This document shows positions 7,915 through 15,773 of a stretch of 32,040 nt of DNA, one piece after another. The position numbers were made by a program, and so were the translations under genes. Every line of letters begins with the position of its first letter. Positions within the stretch are counted from its first letter, which is position 1. The stretch spans positions 1 to 32,040 of the forward strand of contig MOEB01000047.1 in the NCBI GenBank assembly GCA_001939945.1, read 5' to 3'. This DNA comes from Aerophototrophica crusticola (lineage in GTDB: Bacteria; Pseudomonadota; Alphaproteobacteria; Azospirillales; Azospirillaceae). Below the pieces are notes generated by a model, which did not search any database, was not told the DNA's origin, and worked only from the letters and a program-made list of their open reading frames with translations.

Positions 7915-8032
7915 GTAGGTCGGATTAGCGGCCCTGGCCGCGTAATCCGACGGCTCCCCGCCTATGCCTATCCACCCCCTGCCATTGCTTCTGCCGTCGG
8001 ATTACGGTGCTGGCGCACCTAATCCGACCTAC
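7915..8032. repeat. Nested palindromic repeat with GTCGGATTA arms
   Basis: GTAGGTCGGATTAG (7915-7928) is repeated exactly in inverted orientation at 8019-8032. Each end also forms its own hairpin: GTCGGATTA 7919-7927 with TAATCCGAC 7943-7951, and GTCGGATTA 7996-8004 with TAATCCGAC 8020-8028, both with GC-rich inner pairs and a single-base bulge. This is the layout of a REP/BIME-type pair. It fills the space between the fusA terminator and the exporter gene, ending 12 bases before that start codon. Confidence 0.75.
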
Positions 8033-8044
8033 CAAGGAACCCGG

Positions 8045-8917
8045 ATGCCCCCCGACTCCCCCTGGGCCCGCATGGCCCCCGCCTTGTTCGTGCTGCTGTG
8101 GAGCACGGGCTTCATCGGGGGCAAGCTGGGGCTGCCCTATGCCGAGCCGCTGACCTTCCTGCTGGTCCGCATGGTGCTGGTGGCCGCCCTGCTGGGGGGC
8201 GTTGCCTTGGCCGTCAGGGCGCCCTGGCCGAAAAGCCGGGGGGAGGCGGGCCGCATCGCCCTGGCGGGGCTGCTGGTGCACGGGACCTACCTGGGCGGCG
8301 TCTTCACCGCCCTGGAGCATGGGCTGCCCGCGGGCACCGTGGCCCTGGTGGTGGGGCTGCAACCGCTGCTGACCGCCGCGGTGGCCGGGCCGCTGCTGGG
8401 GGAGACGGTGACGGGCCGGCAGTGGCTAGGCTTCGGCCTGGGCCTCTGCGGCGTCGCCCTGGTGGTGTGGGAGAAGCTGTCCCTGGGGCCCGGCATGGTG
8501 GCCGGCCTGGGGTTGGCCACCCTGGCCCTGGTGGGCATCACGGCCGGCACCCTTTACCAGAAGCGCCATTGCGGCGGCATGGACCTGCGCAGCGGCACCG
8601 CCATCCAGTACGCCGCCAGCGCCGTGCTGTTCGGCATCCTGGCGCCGCTGACGGAGGACATGGCCATCGACTGGACGGGGGAGTTCGTCTTCGCCCTGGC
8701 CTGGCTGTGCCTGGTGCTGTCGGTGGGCGCCATCTTCCTGCTGTTCGCCCTGATCCGCCGCGGGGCGGCATCCCGCGTCGCCAGCCTGTTCTACCTGACC
8801 CCGCCGACGACGGCGATCATGGCCTGGCTGCTGTTCGGGGAGACGCTGGGCGCCTTCGCCCTGGCCGGCATGGCCGTGGTGGCGGTGGCCGTGGCGTTGG
8901 TGCTGAGGAAGGGGTAG
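8045..8917 (+). CDS. EamA-type DMT family exporter
   Basis: Inner-membrane transporter of the drug/metabolite (EamA/RhaT) superfamily, 290 residues with about ten hydrophobic helices arranged as two EamA repeats; the second repeat begins near the segment GITAGTLYQKRHC. Typical features are FVLLWSTGFIGGKLGLPYA at the first helix and a closing helix-rich LFGETLGAFALAGMAVV motif. The frame is open further upstream to 7964, but that stretch lies inside the palindromic repeat. The ATG at 8045 has AAGGAA at a good spacing, so I chose it. The transported compound is unknown. The gene is convergent with the soluble chemoreceptor gene; its stop codon is followed at once by copy 2 of the multi-hairpin repeat. 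Confidence 0.88.
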   Translation: MPPDSPWARMAPALFVLLWSTGFIGGKLGLPYAEPLTFLLVRMVLVAALLGGVALAVRAPWPKSRGEAGRIALAGLLVHGTYLGGVFTALEHGLPAGTVALVVGLQPLLTAAVAGPLLGETVTGRQWLGFGLGLCGVALVVWEKLSLGPGMVAGLGLATLALVGITAGTLYQKRHCGGMDLRSGTAIQYAASAVLFGILAPLTEDMAIDWTGEFVFALAWLCLVLSVGAIFLLFALIRRGAASRVASLFYLTPPTTAIMAWLLFGETLGAFALAGMAVVAVAVALVLRKG

Positions 8918-9019
8918 AGCGTGTTTGCGCTGCCCGCAAACACGCTTCGGCGGCGACTGCCGCCGCGCGGGCCCATGCCCGCGTAAGCCAAGCCGCGGAT
9001 GCGGCGCCGGCGACTGAGG
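8918..9019. repeat. Multi-hairpin dispersed repeat, copy 2
   Basis: Begins at the base after the exporter stop codon. HP1: 12-bp arms AGCGTGTTTGCG/CGCAAACACGCT (8918-8929, 8935-8946). HP2: CGGCGGC/GCCGCCG (8948-8954, 8959-8965), loop GACT. HP3: CGCGGGC/GCCCGCG (8966-8972, 8977-8983), loop CCAT. HP4: GCCGC/GCGGC (8992-8996, 9001-9005), loop GGAT. AAGCCAAG precedes HP4 and CTGAGG ends the unit. Order, loops and linkers match copy 1, while stem bases differ in a pair-preserving way. Confidence 0.8.
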
Positions 9020-9025
9020 AACACG

Positions 9026-9073
9026 AAGGGCTAGACCCGTTTCCAGTCTGCGGTAAACGGGTCTAAGGCCCTT
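9026..9073. terminator. Hairpin at the convergent exporter/chemoreceptor junction
   Basis: TAGACCCGTTT (9032-9042) pairs with AAACGGGTCTA (9055-9065), and the flanks AAGGGC (9026-9031) and GCCCTT (9068-9073) extend the stem past a small bulge. It ends two bases from the chemoreceptor stop codon and may terminate transcription from both sides, although there is no real T tract. Confidence 0.55.
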
Positions 9074-9075
9074 CC

Positions 9076-10491
9076 TCACACCTTGTACGCGATGCGCAGC
9101 CCGCCCCAGTGCCGCCCCTGCACGATGATAGGGGCGGAGACGTCCTTCATCAGGGCGTACTGGCCGTTGCCCATGTCGCGGCGGTAGGCCTGCAGCAGGA
9201 AGGGCTTCTGGTTCCGCCCGGCCGCCAGGCCCACCCGGTCGTTGAACATGCGGCGGTTGCGACAGTTGGCGGCGTTCCAGGCCGTGTCGCCGGGCCGCTG
9301 CGGCTGGCTGAACTTGCGGTTATGGGTGGGCAGGTAGCCGTTGCGGTCCACGGCGGCGCAGAACACCACCCGGTCCGACAGGGCCAGCACCGGCTCCTGG
9401 ATCTCCGGCAACAGGGCGTCGGTCAGCTCGGTGAAGCGGGTCAGCACCTGCTGCGGGCTGGTGCCCTCGATGGCGCGGTAATCGCCGTCGAACAGATCAT
9501 CCAGCCGCGCGCGGCCCTGGGCCAGGGCCCGTTCGAAAGCGGCACCGATGCGGGCGGCGGCCTCCTGGGCGGCGTGGATGAAGGGGCTGTCCACCGTCTC
9601 CACGCCCAGGTCGGCAGTCAGGCCGATCAGCTTCTCGCTGGCGCCCAGCAACCCGTTCAGCCGGTCGCGGGCCGAGCCCAGGCTGCCCGCCGACTGGGTC
9701 ACGCCCGCGGCCAGGTCCATGATCCGCGTCTCCACCGCCTGAATGCGGTCGCCGATGGCGCGGGTGGCCTCGTCGATGCGGTCCTGCTCCGTCCCAACCT
9801 GGGCCATGGAGGTGTCCACGGCGCGCATCACCTCGCCGATGCGGTTTGTGTCGCCGCGCACGCTGTCCGCCTTGGCCACGCCGGCGGCGCCCTGGGCGGC
9901 CAGGGTCTTCACCTGGGTGGTCAGGTCGCGCAGGGTGGAGTCGATCTCCTGCGTCGCCTCCGCCGTCTTGTTGGCCAGGGCCTTGACCTCCTGTGCCACC
10001 ACGGCGAAGCCGCGGCCCGCCTGACCGGCCCGCGCCGCCTCGATGGTGGCGTTCAGGGCCAGCAGGTTGGTCTGCTTGGCAATGGCGTTGATGCCGCCGG
10101 CGACCTTGCCCACCCGGTCCAGGGCGGCGGTCAGCCCGCCCAACTGGCGCTCGATCCCGGCCACCGTGTCGGCCAAGGCGCGGATGTCGGCCAGGGCCCG
10201 TTCCACCTGTTCCCGGCTGCCGGCCACCTCACCCCGCGCCCGGCCCGTCACCTCCCGGGCGGCGGCGGCGGCCGAGGCGACGGCGGCGTTGCCCTTGGTC
10301 ATCCCGGCCGCATCCCGGCGCAGGGCGTCGAACACGCCGGCCTGGGTGCTGATGCGTCCCGAAACGTCGTCGACATGGCCGGCCACGTCAGCAATGGCGA
10401 CGCCAAGGCTGCCCACCTCTTCCGCCAGATCAGCAATGGCGGTGGTGCTACGGGACAAGCCCTTAATCGCCGTGTGGGATCCGTCCGCCAT
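9076..10491 (-). CDS. Soluble methyl-accepting chemotaxis protein
   Basis: Cytoplasmic chemoreceptor of 471 residues with no hydrophobic membrane segment. The coiled-coil signalling domain comes first; its conserved hairpin tip (about residues 133-173) contains [20 protein letters not shown] and [13 protein letters not shown], which bind CheA and CheW. The C-terminal third is a separate module with [15 protein letters not shown] and [15 protein letters not shown], a pattern I know from the C-termini of other receptors and which probably senses a cytoplasmic signal. The longer frame opens with GTG at 10527, but the ATG at 10491 has GGAGGGAGG upstream and is preferred. The ligand is unknown. 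No che genes are nearby. The sensor-at-the-C-terminus order is the reverse of classical transmembrane receptors. Confidence 0.9.
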   Translation of the reverse strand: MADGSHTAIKGLSRSTTAIADLAEEVGSLGVAIADVAGHVDDVSGRISTQAGVFDALRRDAAGMTKGNAAVASAAAAAREVTGRARGEVAGSREQVERALADIRALADTVAGIERQLGGLTAALDRVGKVAGGINAIAKQTNLLALNATIEAARAGQAGRGFAVVAQEVKALANKTAEATQEIDSTLRDLTTQVKTLAAQGAAGVAKADSVRGDTNRIGEVMRAVDTSMAQVGTEQDRIDEATRAIGDRIQAVETRIMDLAAGVTQSAGSLGSARDRLNGLLGASEKLIGLTADLGVETVDSPFIHAAQEAAARIGAAFERALAQGRARLDDLFDGDYRAIEGTSPQQVLTRFTELTDALLPEIQEPVLALSDRVVFCAAVDRNGYLPTHNRKFSQPQRPGDTAWNAANCRNRRMFNDRVGLAAGRNQKPFLLQAYRRDMGNGQYALMKDVSAPIIVQGRHWGGLRIAYKV

Positions 10492-10857
10492 CCTCTTGCC
10501 TCCCTCCGGAGAAAGCCTTGCGGGCACAAGGTCTTTTCGTACTGGTCACTTTGGAGATTGGTCCGTTCTCTATGGTGCGGACCTGATCAAAGCCAGCATA
10601 TACGCAATTTCGGGTAAATCCGATTAGACGAAAGGCGAGCCTAAGCCCCAAATGTTTAATAGTTCGTTCGCAGACGGTTGTATGTCCCTGCCGCCGACCG
10701 TCCCGGCCCCCCTTCCAAGCCGGCTAGCCATGCCGCCATGCCGCAGCAGGCAAGGGTTCCCGCGGGTGGACAGGGGCCCTTGCCATTGCCATAAACTTCG
10801 GCGCGAAACCCTCCCCAGGCCGGTCCCGGCCCCCACGAAGAAAAGCGGTTCACCCCC
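10492..10857. other. Divergent intergenic region chemoreceptor/lpdA
   Basis: 366 bases between two divergent genes, AT-richer in the middle (10540-10690) where both promoters probably lie; I cannot assign -35/-10 boxes with confidence. Nearer lpdA, GGCAAGGG (10749-10756) and CCCTTGCC (10777-10784) form an 8-bp hairpin that would be in the lpdA leader. A small plus-strand frame from 10652 is not convincing as a gene. Confidence 0.5.
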
Positions 10858-12267
10858 ATGGCGGACACCCAATTCGACCTCGTCGTCATCGGCAGCGGCC
10901 CCGGCGGCTATGTGGCGGCCATCCGCGCGGCCCAGCTCGGCATGCGCACGGCCTGCGTCGAGATGCGGAAGACCCTGGGGGGCACCTGCCTGAACATCGG
11001 CTGCATCCCGTCCAAGGCCCTGCTGACCGCCAGCGAGAAGTACCAGGAGGCCAAGCACCACCTGGCCGGCTTCGGCGTGAAGGTGTCGGGGGTGGAGCTG
11101 GACCTGGGCACGCTGCTGAAGCACAAGGACGGCGTGGTGAACGCCAACGTCACGGGCGTGGAGTTCCTGTTCAAGAAGAACAAGGTCACCCGCTTCACCG
11201 GCAAGGGCAGCATCCCCGCCCCGGGCCAGGTGCTGGTGACGAAGGAGGATGGCTCGACGGAGACCATCACCACCAAGAACATCCTGATCGCCACCGGCTC
11301 CGACGTCATGCCGCTGCCCGGCGTGGCCATCGACGAGGACAAGGTGGTCAGCTCCACCGGCGCCCTCTCCATGGACGCGGTGCCGGAAAAGTTCGTCGTG
11401 ATCGGCGGCGGCTATATCGGGCTGGAGATGGGCACCGTCTATGCCCGCCTGGGCGCCCAGGTGACGGTGGTGGAGTACCTAGACCGCATCCTGCCCGGCA
11501 TGGATGGCGAAGTGTCCAAGCAGATGCAGCGCATCCTGTCCAAGCAGGGCCTGACCTTCAAGCTGGGCACCAAGGTCACCGGCGCCCAGGTGGACGGCGC
11601 CACCGTGAAGCTGGCCGTGGAGCCCGCCAAGGGCGGGGCGGCGGAGACGCTGGAGGCCGACCGCGTGCTGGTGGCCATCGGCCGCCGCCCCTATACCGAG
11701 GGGCTGGGGCTGGAGCAGGCGGGCGTGGAGCTGGACGACCGCAAGCGCGTCAAGGTCGACCACCATTTCCGTACCAACGTGCCCGGCATCTGGGCAATCG
11801 GCGACGTGATCGCCGGCCCCATGCTCGCCCACAAGGCGGAGGAGGAGGGCGTGGTGGCCGCCGAGGTGATGGCGGGCCAGTCCGGCCACATCAACTATGA
11901 CGCCATCCCGGGCGTGGTCTACACCTGGCCGGAGGTTGCCAGCGTGGGCAAGACGGAGGAGCAGCTGAAGGAGGCGGGCGTTGCCTACAAGGTCGGCAAG
12001 TTCCCCTTCACCGCCAATGGCCGCGCCCGCGCCATGCAGGCCACCGAGGGCTTCGTGAAGGTGCTGGCCGACGCCAAGACCGACAAGATCCTGGGCGCCC
12101 ACATCATCGGCGCCAACGCCGGCGACATGATCGAGGAACTGGGCCTGGCCATGGAGTTCGGCGCCTCGGCCGAGGACGTGGCCCGCACCAGCCACGCCCA
12201 CCCCACCCTGACCGAGGCCATCAAGGAAGCCTGCCTCGCCGTGGATGGCCGGCCGATCCATATCTGA
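10858..12267 (+). CDS. lpdA: Dihydrolipoyl dehydrogenase (E3)
   Basis: FAD-dependent disulfide reductase that reoxidises dihydrolipoamide with NAD+ in the pyruvate and 2-oxoglutarate dehydrogenase complexes and the glycine cleavage system. The 469-residue protein has the FAD-binding GSGPGGY motif (12-18), the redox pair C44 and C49 in GGTCLNIGC, the NAD-binding [10 protein letters not shown] segment, the second FAD motif AIGDV, and the catalytic H448-E453 in SHAHPTLTE. It is complete and looks fully active. The ATG lacks a good Shine-Dalgarno (only GAAGAAAAG is near), but the protein start matches the family. It stands alone here, without the E1/E2 genes with which it often forms an operon, and ends in a strong terminator. 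Confidence 0.96.
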   Translation: MADTQFDLVVIGSGPGGYVAAIRAAQLGMRTACVEMRKTLGGTCLNIGCIPSKALLTASEKYQEAKHHLAGFGVKVSGVELDLGTLLKHKDGVVNANVTGVEFLFKKNKVTRFTGKGSIPAPGQVLVTKEDGSTETITTKNILIATGSDVMPLPGVAIDEDKVVSSTGALSMDAVPEKFVVIGGGYIGLEMGTVYARLGAQVTVVEYLDRILPGMDGEVSKQMQRILSKQGLTFKLGTKVTGAQVDGATVKLAVEPAKGGAAETLEADRVLVAIGRRPYTEGLGLEQAGVELDDRKRVKVDHHFRTNVPGIWAIGDVIAGPMLAHKAEEEGVVAAEVMAGQSGHINYDAIPGVVYTWPEVASVGKTEEQLKEAGVAYKVGKFPFTANGRARAMQATEGFVKVLADAKTDKILGAHIIGANAGDMIEELGLAMEFGASAEDVARTSHAHPTLTEAIKEACLAVDGRPIHI

Positions 12268-12296
12268 GCGGCGGCGCCCGGTTCCGTCATGACAGA

Positions 12297-12332
12297 AGAA
12301 ACCCCGCGGCATCCCGATGCCGCGGGGTTTCT
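12297..12332. terminator. Bidirectional intrinsic terminator lpdA/DUF4282
   Basis: A perfect 16-bp stem (12297-12312 with 12317-12332) and CCCG loop, carrying AGAAA and TTTCT at its ends, lies between the convergent lpdA and DUF4282 genes and can serve both strands. Confidence 0.85.
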
Positions 12333-12349
12333 CGCATGGAAGGCCAGAT

Positions 12350-12658
12350 TCAGGCTTGGCTACCCCGTGCAAGGTCGCGCTTAATCTCGCCAAGTCGATC
12401 ATAAATGCCGAACATGATGATCATGCCTTCGCAAAGGACGCGCCAGAACAGGACGCCAATCACAGTCCCCACGATGGCAGCGAGCAAATAGCTGATCCCG
12501 CCCCCGAAGCTGTAGCGCATGACCCCAAAGGCGGCGAACACTTGCGATATGGCGGCCAGTCCGCCCAGGATGATGCCGATCCAATAAACCAGCTTCACCA
12601 AGGATGAGGCAACCATTCGTTCAAATCCAAGAAAATCTTTCAACGTGAAGCCGAACAT
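12350..12658 (-). CDS. DUF4282 domain-containing small membrane protein
   Basis: A 102-residue inner-membrane protein of the DUF4282 family; function unknown. Two long hydrophobic segments are visible, about residues 21-45 (LVKLVYWIGIILGGLAAI...) and 55-75 (ISYLLAAIVGTVIGVLFW), followed by the family's end motif R-V-L-C-E-G-M-I-I-M-F-x-I-x-D-x-L-x-E-I and a charged tail. The ATG at 12658 has GGGGAG at a spacing of 8. The gene and its upstream region use more A and T than the neighbours. A promoter-like pair lies upstream (12711-12739), so it is probably transcribed alone rather than with corA, which ends 153 bases upstream. The assignment rests on the hydrophobicity pattern and the C-terminal motif. 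Confidence 0.8.
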   Translation of the reverse strand: MFGFTLKDFLGFERMVASSLVKLVYWIGIILGGLAAISQVFAAFGVMRYSFGGGISYLLAAIVGTVIGVLFWRVLCEGMIIMFGIYDRLGEIKRDLARGSQA

Positions 12659-12710
12659 TCCAAAGCTCCCCTCTTTGCAATCCGGGTGCGATCAATCGAC
12701 ACCGAACGGT

Positions 12711-12739
12711 TATTCTTACACGAAAGGGGTAAATTGCAA
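12711..12739 (-). promoter_or_regulatory. Predicted promoter of the DUF4282 gene
   Basis: On the minus strand TTGCAA (12739-12734), 17 bases, then AGAATA (12716-12711) precede the DUF4282 start by about 50 bases. The surrounding stretch 12660-12830 is clearly AT-richer than the rest of the window. Confidence 0.4.
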
Positions 12740-12811
12740 GGGTGGGTCTGCTATGGTCGACACGCAACTAATTGTCTAGCACAGCGGCGCTTCCGCATTT
12801 TAATAGTCGCT

Positions 12812-13813
12812 TCAAAGCCACCGCCGCCACTTGAAATACAGGTACGGCAGCACCGCCGCGCCCAGCATCAGCGCCAGGGCGAAGGGGTAGCCGTAGGGCC
12901 AGTTCAGTTCCGGCATCCAGTCGAAGTTCATGCCATAGATGCTGGCCACCAGGGTGGGCGGCATGAAGATCACGGAGACGACGGAGAAGATCTTGATGAT
13001 CCCGTTCTGCTCCACGTTGATCAGGCCCAGGGTGGCGTCCAGCATGAAGTCCACCTTGGCGGACAGCACGTTGTCATGCTCCGACAAGGACCCCAGGTCG
13101 ACCCGGAAGGCTTCCAGCCGCGCCAGCGCCTCCGGCGGCAGCTTCAGGTGCGCCTCCCGCCGCTGCGCCACATAGGCGGCCATGCGGCCCAGCCCCAGCA
13201 GGCTGGTGCGTACCTTGGACACCACGTCATGGTGCTGTCCGATCCGCTCCAACACGACGCTGAGGTCCGCCCGGGGGGCGGAGGCGGTGGCCAACTGCCG
13301 GCGGTTGCCGCGGCGGAAGATGCGGCGGGTCAGGTCGTCCAGATCCTCGCCCACCTTTTCCAGCGTCTCCGCCAGCCGCTCGATCACCGTCTCCAGGATG
13401 CCCAGGAAGACGGTCCAGGGATCGCCCGACTCCAGCGGCTCCCGGTTGCAGCCCTGGACGAACAGGGCGAAGGAGCGCAGCTCGCAATATCGCAGCGTTA
13501 CCAGGCAGCCGCCGCCCTGGCCGTCGGGCCGCAGCAAGAAGGTCACCGGTTCCACCCGCGGGTCCGGCCCGGTGGCGTTGGACACCAGGTCCACGGTCAG
13601 CACCAGGGCGCCCTTGTCCACATAAAGGCGGGACGACGCCTCGATGTCCCGCATCTCCGCCTTGGTGGGGATGTCCAGCCCCAGGCATTCCTCCACCTCC
13701 CGCTCCTCGGCCTCCGTCGGCGAGTGCAGGTCGACCCAGGCCACATGAGGGCAGCCGTCGGGCTTGTCGGTGGGGACCAGGCAGCCCTGGTCAAGGGTGT
13801 AATAGGTGAGCAT
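12812..13813 (-). CDS. corA: CorA family divalent metal transporter
   Basis: Magnesium/divalent cation channel of the inner membrane, 333 residues. The large N-terminal cytoplasmic domain and long helix (to about 270) are followed by two membrane segments (about 272-292 and 306-326). The signature GMN sits at 294-296 in SIYGMNFDW, and MPEL follows it in the periplasmic loop, as in CorA proteins; this loop is the selectivity site. The last residues KWRRWL are basic and cytoplasmic. A ZntB-type zinc exporter shares the fold, but the MPEL loop favours CorA. The ATG at 13813 lies 17 bases after the xerC stop codon, so the two genes are probably co-transcribed. No Mg2+ riboswitch or leader is visible before it. 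Confidence 0.9.
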   Translation of the reverse strand: MLTYYTLDQGCLVPTDKPDGCPHVAWVDLHSPTEAEEREVEECLGLDIPTKAEMRDIEASSRLYVDKGALVLTVDLVSNATGPDPRVEPVTFLLRPDGQGGGCLVTLRYCELRSFALFVQGCNREPLESGDPWTVFLGILETVIERLAETLEKVGEDLDDLTRRIFRRGNRRQLATASAPRADLSVVLERIGQHHDVVSKVRTSLLGLGRMAAYVAQRREAHLKLPPEALARLEAFRVDLGSLSEHDNVLSAKVDFMLDATLGLINVEQNGIIKIFSVVSVIFMPPTLVASIYGMNFDWMPELNWPYGYPFALALMLGAAVLPYLYFKWRRWL

Positions 13814-13830
13814 CGGAAGTCGGCCAGTCC

Positions 13831-14775
13831 CTAACGCCGCGCCCGCGGATGGGCGTTCTCATAAACGGCCAGGAGCTGTTCCGTGTCCACGTCGGTGTAG
13901 CGCTGGGTGGTGCTCAGGCTGGCATGGCCGAGCAGGTCCTGGATGGCGCGCAAATCGGCCCCGCCGCCCAGCAGGTGGGTGGCGAAGCTGTGGCGCAGGG
14001 CGTGGGGCGTGGCACTGTCCGGCAGGCCCAGCAGGCCGCGCAGGCTCTGCATCTGCTTGCGCGCGACCGAGTCGCTCAACCGGTCGCCCCGCACGCCCAG
14101 GAAGATCGGCCCGCCCGGCCCCGGGTTGAAGGGGCAGGCCGCCAGGTAGGCGCGCAGGGCCTCATGCACCGCCGGCAGCACCGGCACCTGCCGCTGCTTC
14201 GACCCCTTGCCCAGCACCCGCACCGTCTCCGCGCCGTCGGGCAGGTCGTTCCGGTTCAGGGCCAGCCCCTCGCTGATGCGCAGGCCGCAGCCATAGAGCA
14301 GGGTGAACAGCGCCCGGTCGCGCAGGCCGACCCAGGGCGCGTCGGGCAGGCCGGCCGCCTCCTCCAGCAGGGTGCCCGCGTCGGCCACGGTCAGGGGGCG
14401 GGGCAGGGGGCGCTTGGTCCTTGGCCCCTCCACCACGCCGATATAGGGGTTGTGCATGCGGCCCGTGCGGTCCAGCCAACGGAAGAAGTTGCGCACCGCC
14501 GCCAGGCCCCGGTTGCGGGTGGCCGCGATGGCCCCGCCTTCCGCCCGCCAGGAAAGCCAAGCGCGGAAATCGGCCACGGACACCTTGGCCAACCGCTCCA
14601 GCGATGGCTTCGCCCCCTGGTACTCCGTCAGGAAGACCAGGAACTGGCTGAGGTCGCGGGTATAGGCCACCAGCGTCAGGTCGGAAAACCGCTTCTCACT
14701 GGACAGGTACGCCCGCCACGCCCCGACGGCGTCCGCCACGTCCGCCTGGCAGGAAAAGCCGAGGGTAGGGGTCAT
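13831..14775 (-). CDS. xerC: Tyrosine recombinase XerC
   Basis: Site-specific recombinase that, with XerD, resolves chromosome dimers at dif. The 314 residues contain a SAM-like N-terminal core-binding domain (about 15-105) and the catalytic domain with all expected residues: R166 in GCGLRISE, K190 in LGKGSKQR, H258 and R261 in HALRHSFATHLL, H284 in LLGHASLSTTQ, and the nucleophile Y293 in RYTDV. The neighbouring DUF484 gene upstream on the same strand, an order also seen around E. coli xerC, supports a housekeeping XerC rather than a phage or integron integrase. The space before the gene (14776-15016) contains an inverted pair of 10-bp iteron arrays. corA follows 17 bases downstream. The Shine-Dalgarno is weak (GGAAAG). 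Confidence 0.95.
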   Translation of the reverse strand: MTPTLGFSCQADVADAVGAWRAYLSSEKRFSDLTLVAYTRDLSQFLVFLTEYQGAKPSLERLAKVSVADFRAWLSWRAEGGAIAATRNRGLAAVRNFFRWLDRTGRMHNPYIGVVEGPRTKRPLPRPLTVADAGTLLEEAAGLPDAPWVGLRDRALFTLLYGCGLRISEGLALNRNDLPDGAETVRVLGKGSKQRQVPVLPAVHEALRAYLAACPFNPGPGGPIFLGVRGDRLSDSVARKQMQSLRGLLGLPDSATPHALRHSFATHLLGGGADLRAIQDLLGHASLSTTQRYTDVDTEQLLAVYENAHPRARR

Positions 14776-14825
14776 GTCCGGGTGACTTTCCGGCCAACAC
14801 CGGTCGCCCGTCGGCCTGTGTCGGG

Positions 14826-14973
14826 AAAACGGATGAAAACGGATCGAAACGGATTGGAACGGTAAAGAAACGAATGCGGCGAAGCCGCCTGGAATCTCAA
14901 TCCGCTATCAGAACGAAGCCGCGATGCCAGACCCATCCGTTTTCATCCGTTCTGATCCGTTCAAATCCGTTTT
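14826..14973. repeat. Two inverted arrays of 10-bp iterons upstream of xerC
   Basis: AACGGAT occurs at 14828, 14838 and 14848, with a partial copy (AACGG) at 14858. The complement ATCCGTT occurs at 14935, 14945, 14955 and 14965. Spacing is exactly 10 bases in both arrays, one helical turn, and the arrays face each other around a 72-base core. The core contains the hairpin GCGGC-GAA-GCCGC. The ends GGGAAAACGGAT and ATCCGTTTTCCC make the whole block one large imperfect palindrome. Confidence 0.85.
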
Positions 14974-15016
14974 CCCCACACACGGCGCCGCCTTGGCGAC
15001 GCCTGAAGGCCCCCCC

Positions 15017-15748
15017 TCACCCCGGCAGGTCCAGCCACCGACGGATGCTCCGTTCCACCACATGGGCCAGGAAGGCCAGCAACTCGGTCGCCTGGCCGGG
15101 GTGGAACATGTCCGGTTCCCGGCTGCCGAAGGCCAACAGGCCCACCGGCGCCTCCGGGCCCAAATCCAGCCGCACCAGCGCCTCCGACCGGACCAGGCCG
15201 GCGCCCTGGCCATAAATCTCAGGCAGCCCCTGGATGTTGGCCCGCAGGCCCACGTCGCGGCGGCCCAGCAGGCCGTTGACGAAGCCCGGCTCCAGCACCC
15301 GCACGCCGGACGGGTTGACGTGGGTGACCTCCCCCGTCACGCCTTCCACGCCCAGGGCTGCCACGTCCAGGTCCAGCAGCACCGCAAGGTCGGTGGTGAT
15401 GGTCTGCACCAGGTGGGTGAAGCTGGTGGCGTCCAGCAGGAACAGGGCCGCGGCGTGGACCCGGTTCTGGTTGTTCAGGTTGGCGCGGGACGTGGCCACC
15501 AGCTCCCGCTGCTGGTCGGCCATGCGGGCCAGCTCCCCCCGCAGGCGCTGCACCATGAAGTACTGCATGTCGGCCACGCCATCCCCGAGGTCCGCCGAGG
15601 GCGGGACCAGATAGGGGATGACGTCCGGCCGCTGCACCAGGAAATCCGGGTTGTCCCGCAGGTAGGCCGCCACGTCCTCCGCCGTCAGCGCGTCCTCCGG
15701 GGCGGGGGAGGCCAGGATGTTGGCGGGCGGTCCGGGGTCGCGGAACAT
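15017..15748 (-). CDS. DUF484 family protein
   Basis: A 243-residue cytoplasmic protein of the DUF484 family, whose C-terminal part (about 100-235) has a GAF-like fold; its molecular role is unknown. The N-terminus shows the family pattern VAAYLRDNPDFLVQRPDV (about 25-42), followed by a helical region LRGELARMADQQRELVATSRANL that is probably coiled-coil. The C-terminal GAF-like region includes GPEAPVGLLAFGSREPDMFHPGQATELL. Proteins of this family are encoded beside xerC in many Proteobacteria, and here too xerC is next on the same strand, though 241 bases away. The ATG at 15748 has AGGAAGG at a spacing of 8. It follows the aldolase gene by 25 bases, so the two are probably one operon. Confidence 0.9.
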   Translation of the reverse strand: MFRDPGPPANILASPAPEDALTAEDVAAYLRDNPDFLVQRPDVIPYLVPPSADLGDGVADMQYFMVQRLRGELARMADQQRELVATSRANLNNQNRVHAAALFLLDATSFTHLVQTITTDLAVLLDLDVAALGVEGVTGEVTHVNPSGVRVLEPGFVNGLLGRRDVGLRANIQGLPEIYGQGAGLVRSEALVRLDLGPEAPVGLLAFGSREPDMFHPGQATELLAFLAHVVERSIRRWLDLPG

Positions 15749-15773
15749 GCTGTGGCCTTCCTGCTGTGGACGC

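Noticed and set aside
13831-14775. The tyrosine recombinase as a phage or integron integrase
   Set aside because: Neighbouring DUF484, length and core motifs fit housekeeping XerC. No att-like direct repeats, tRNA or cargo genes are nearby.
14826-14973. The iteron arrays as a dif site or a plasmid-type replication origin
   Set aside because: dif is one 28-bp site with two 11-bp arms, unlike the 10-bp periodic arrays. There is no replication initiator gene in the window and no DnaA box cluster was recognised.
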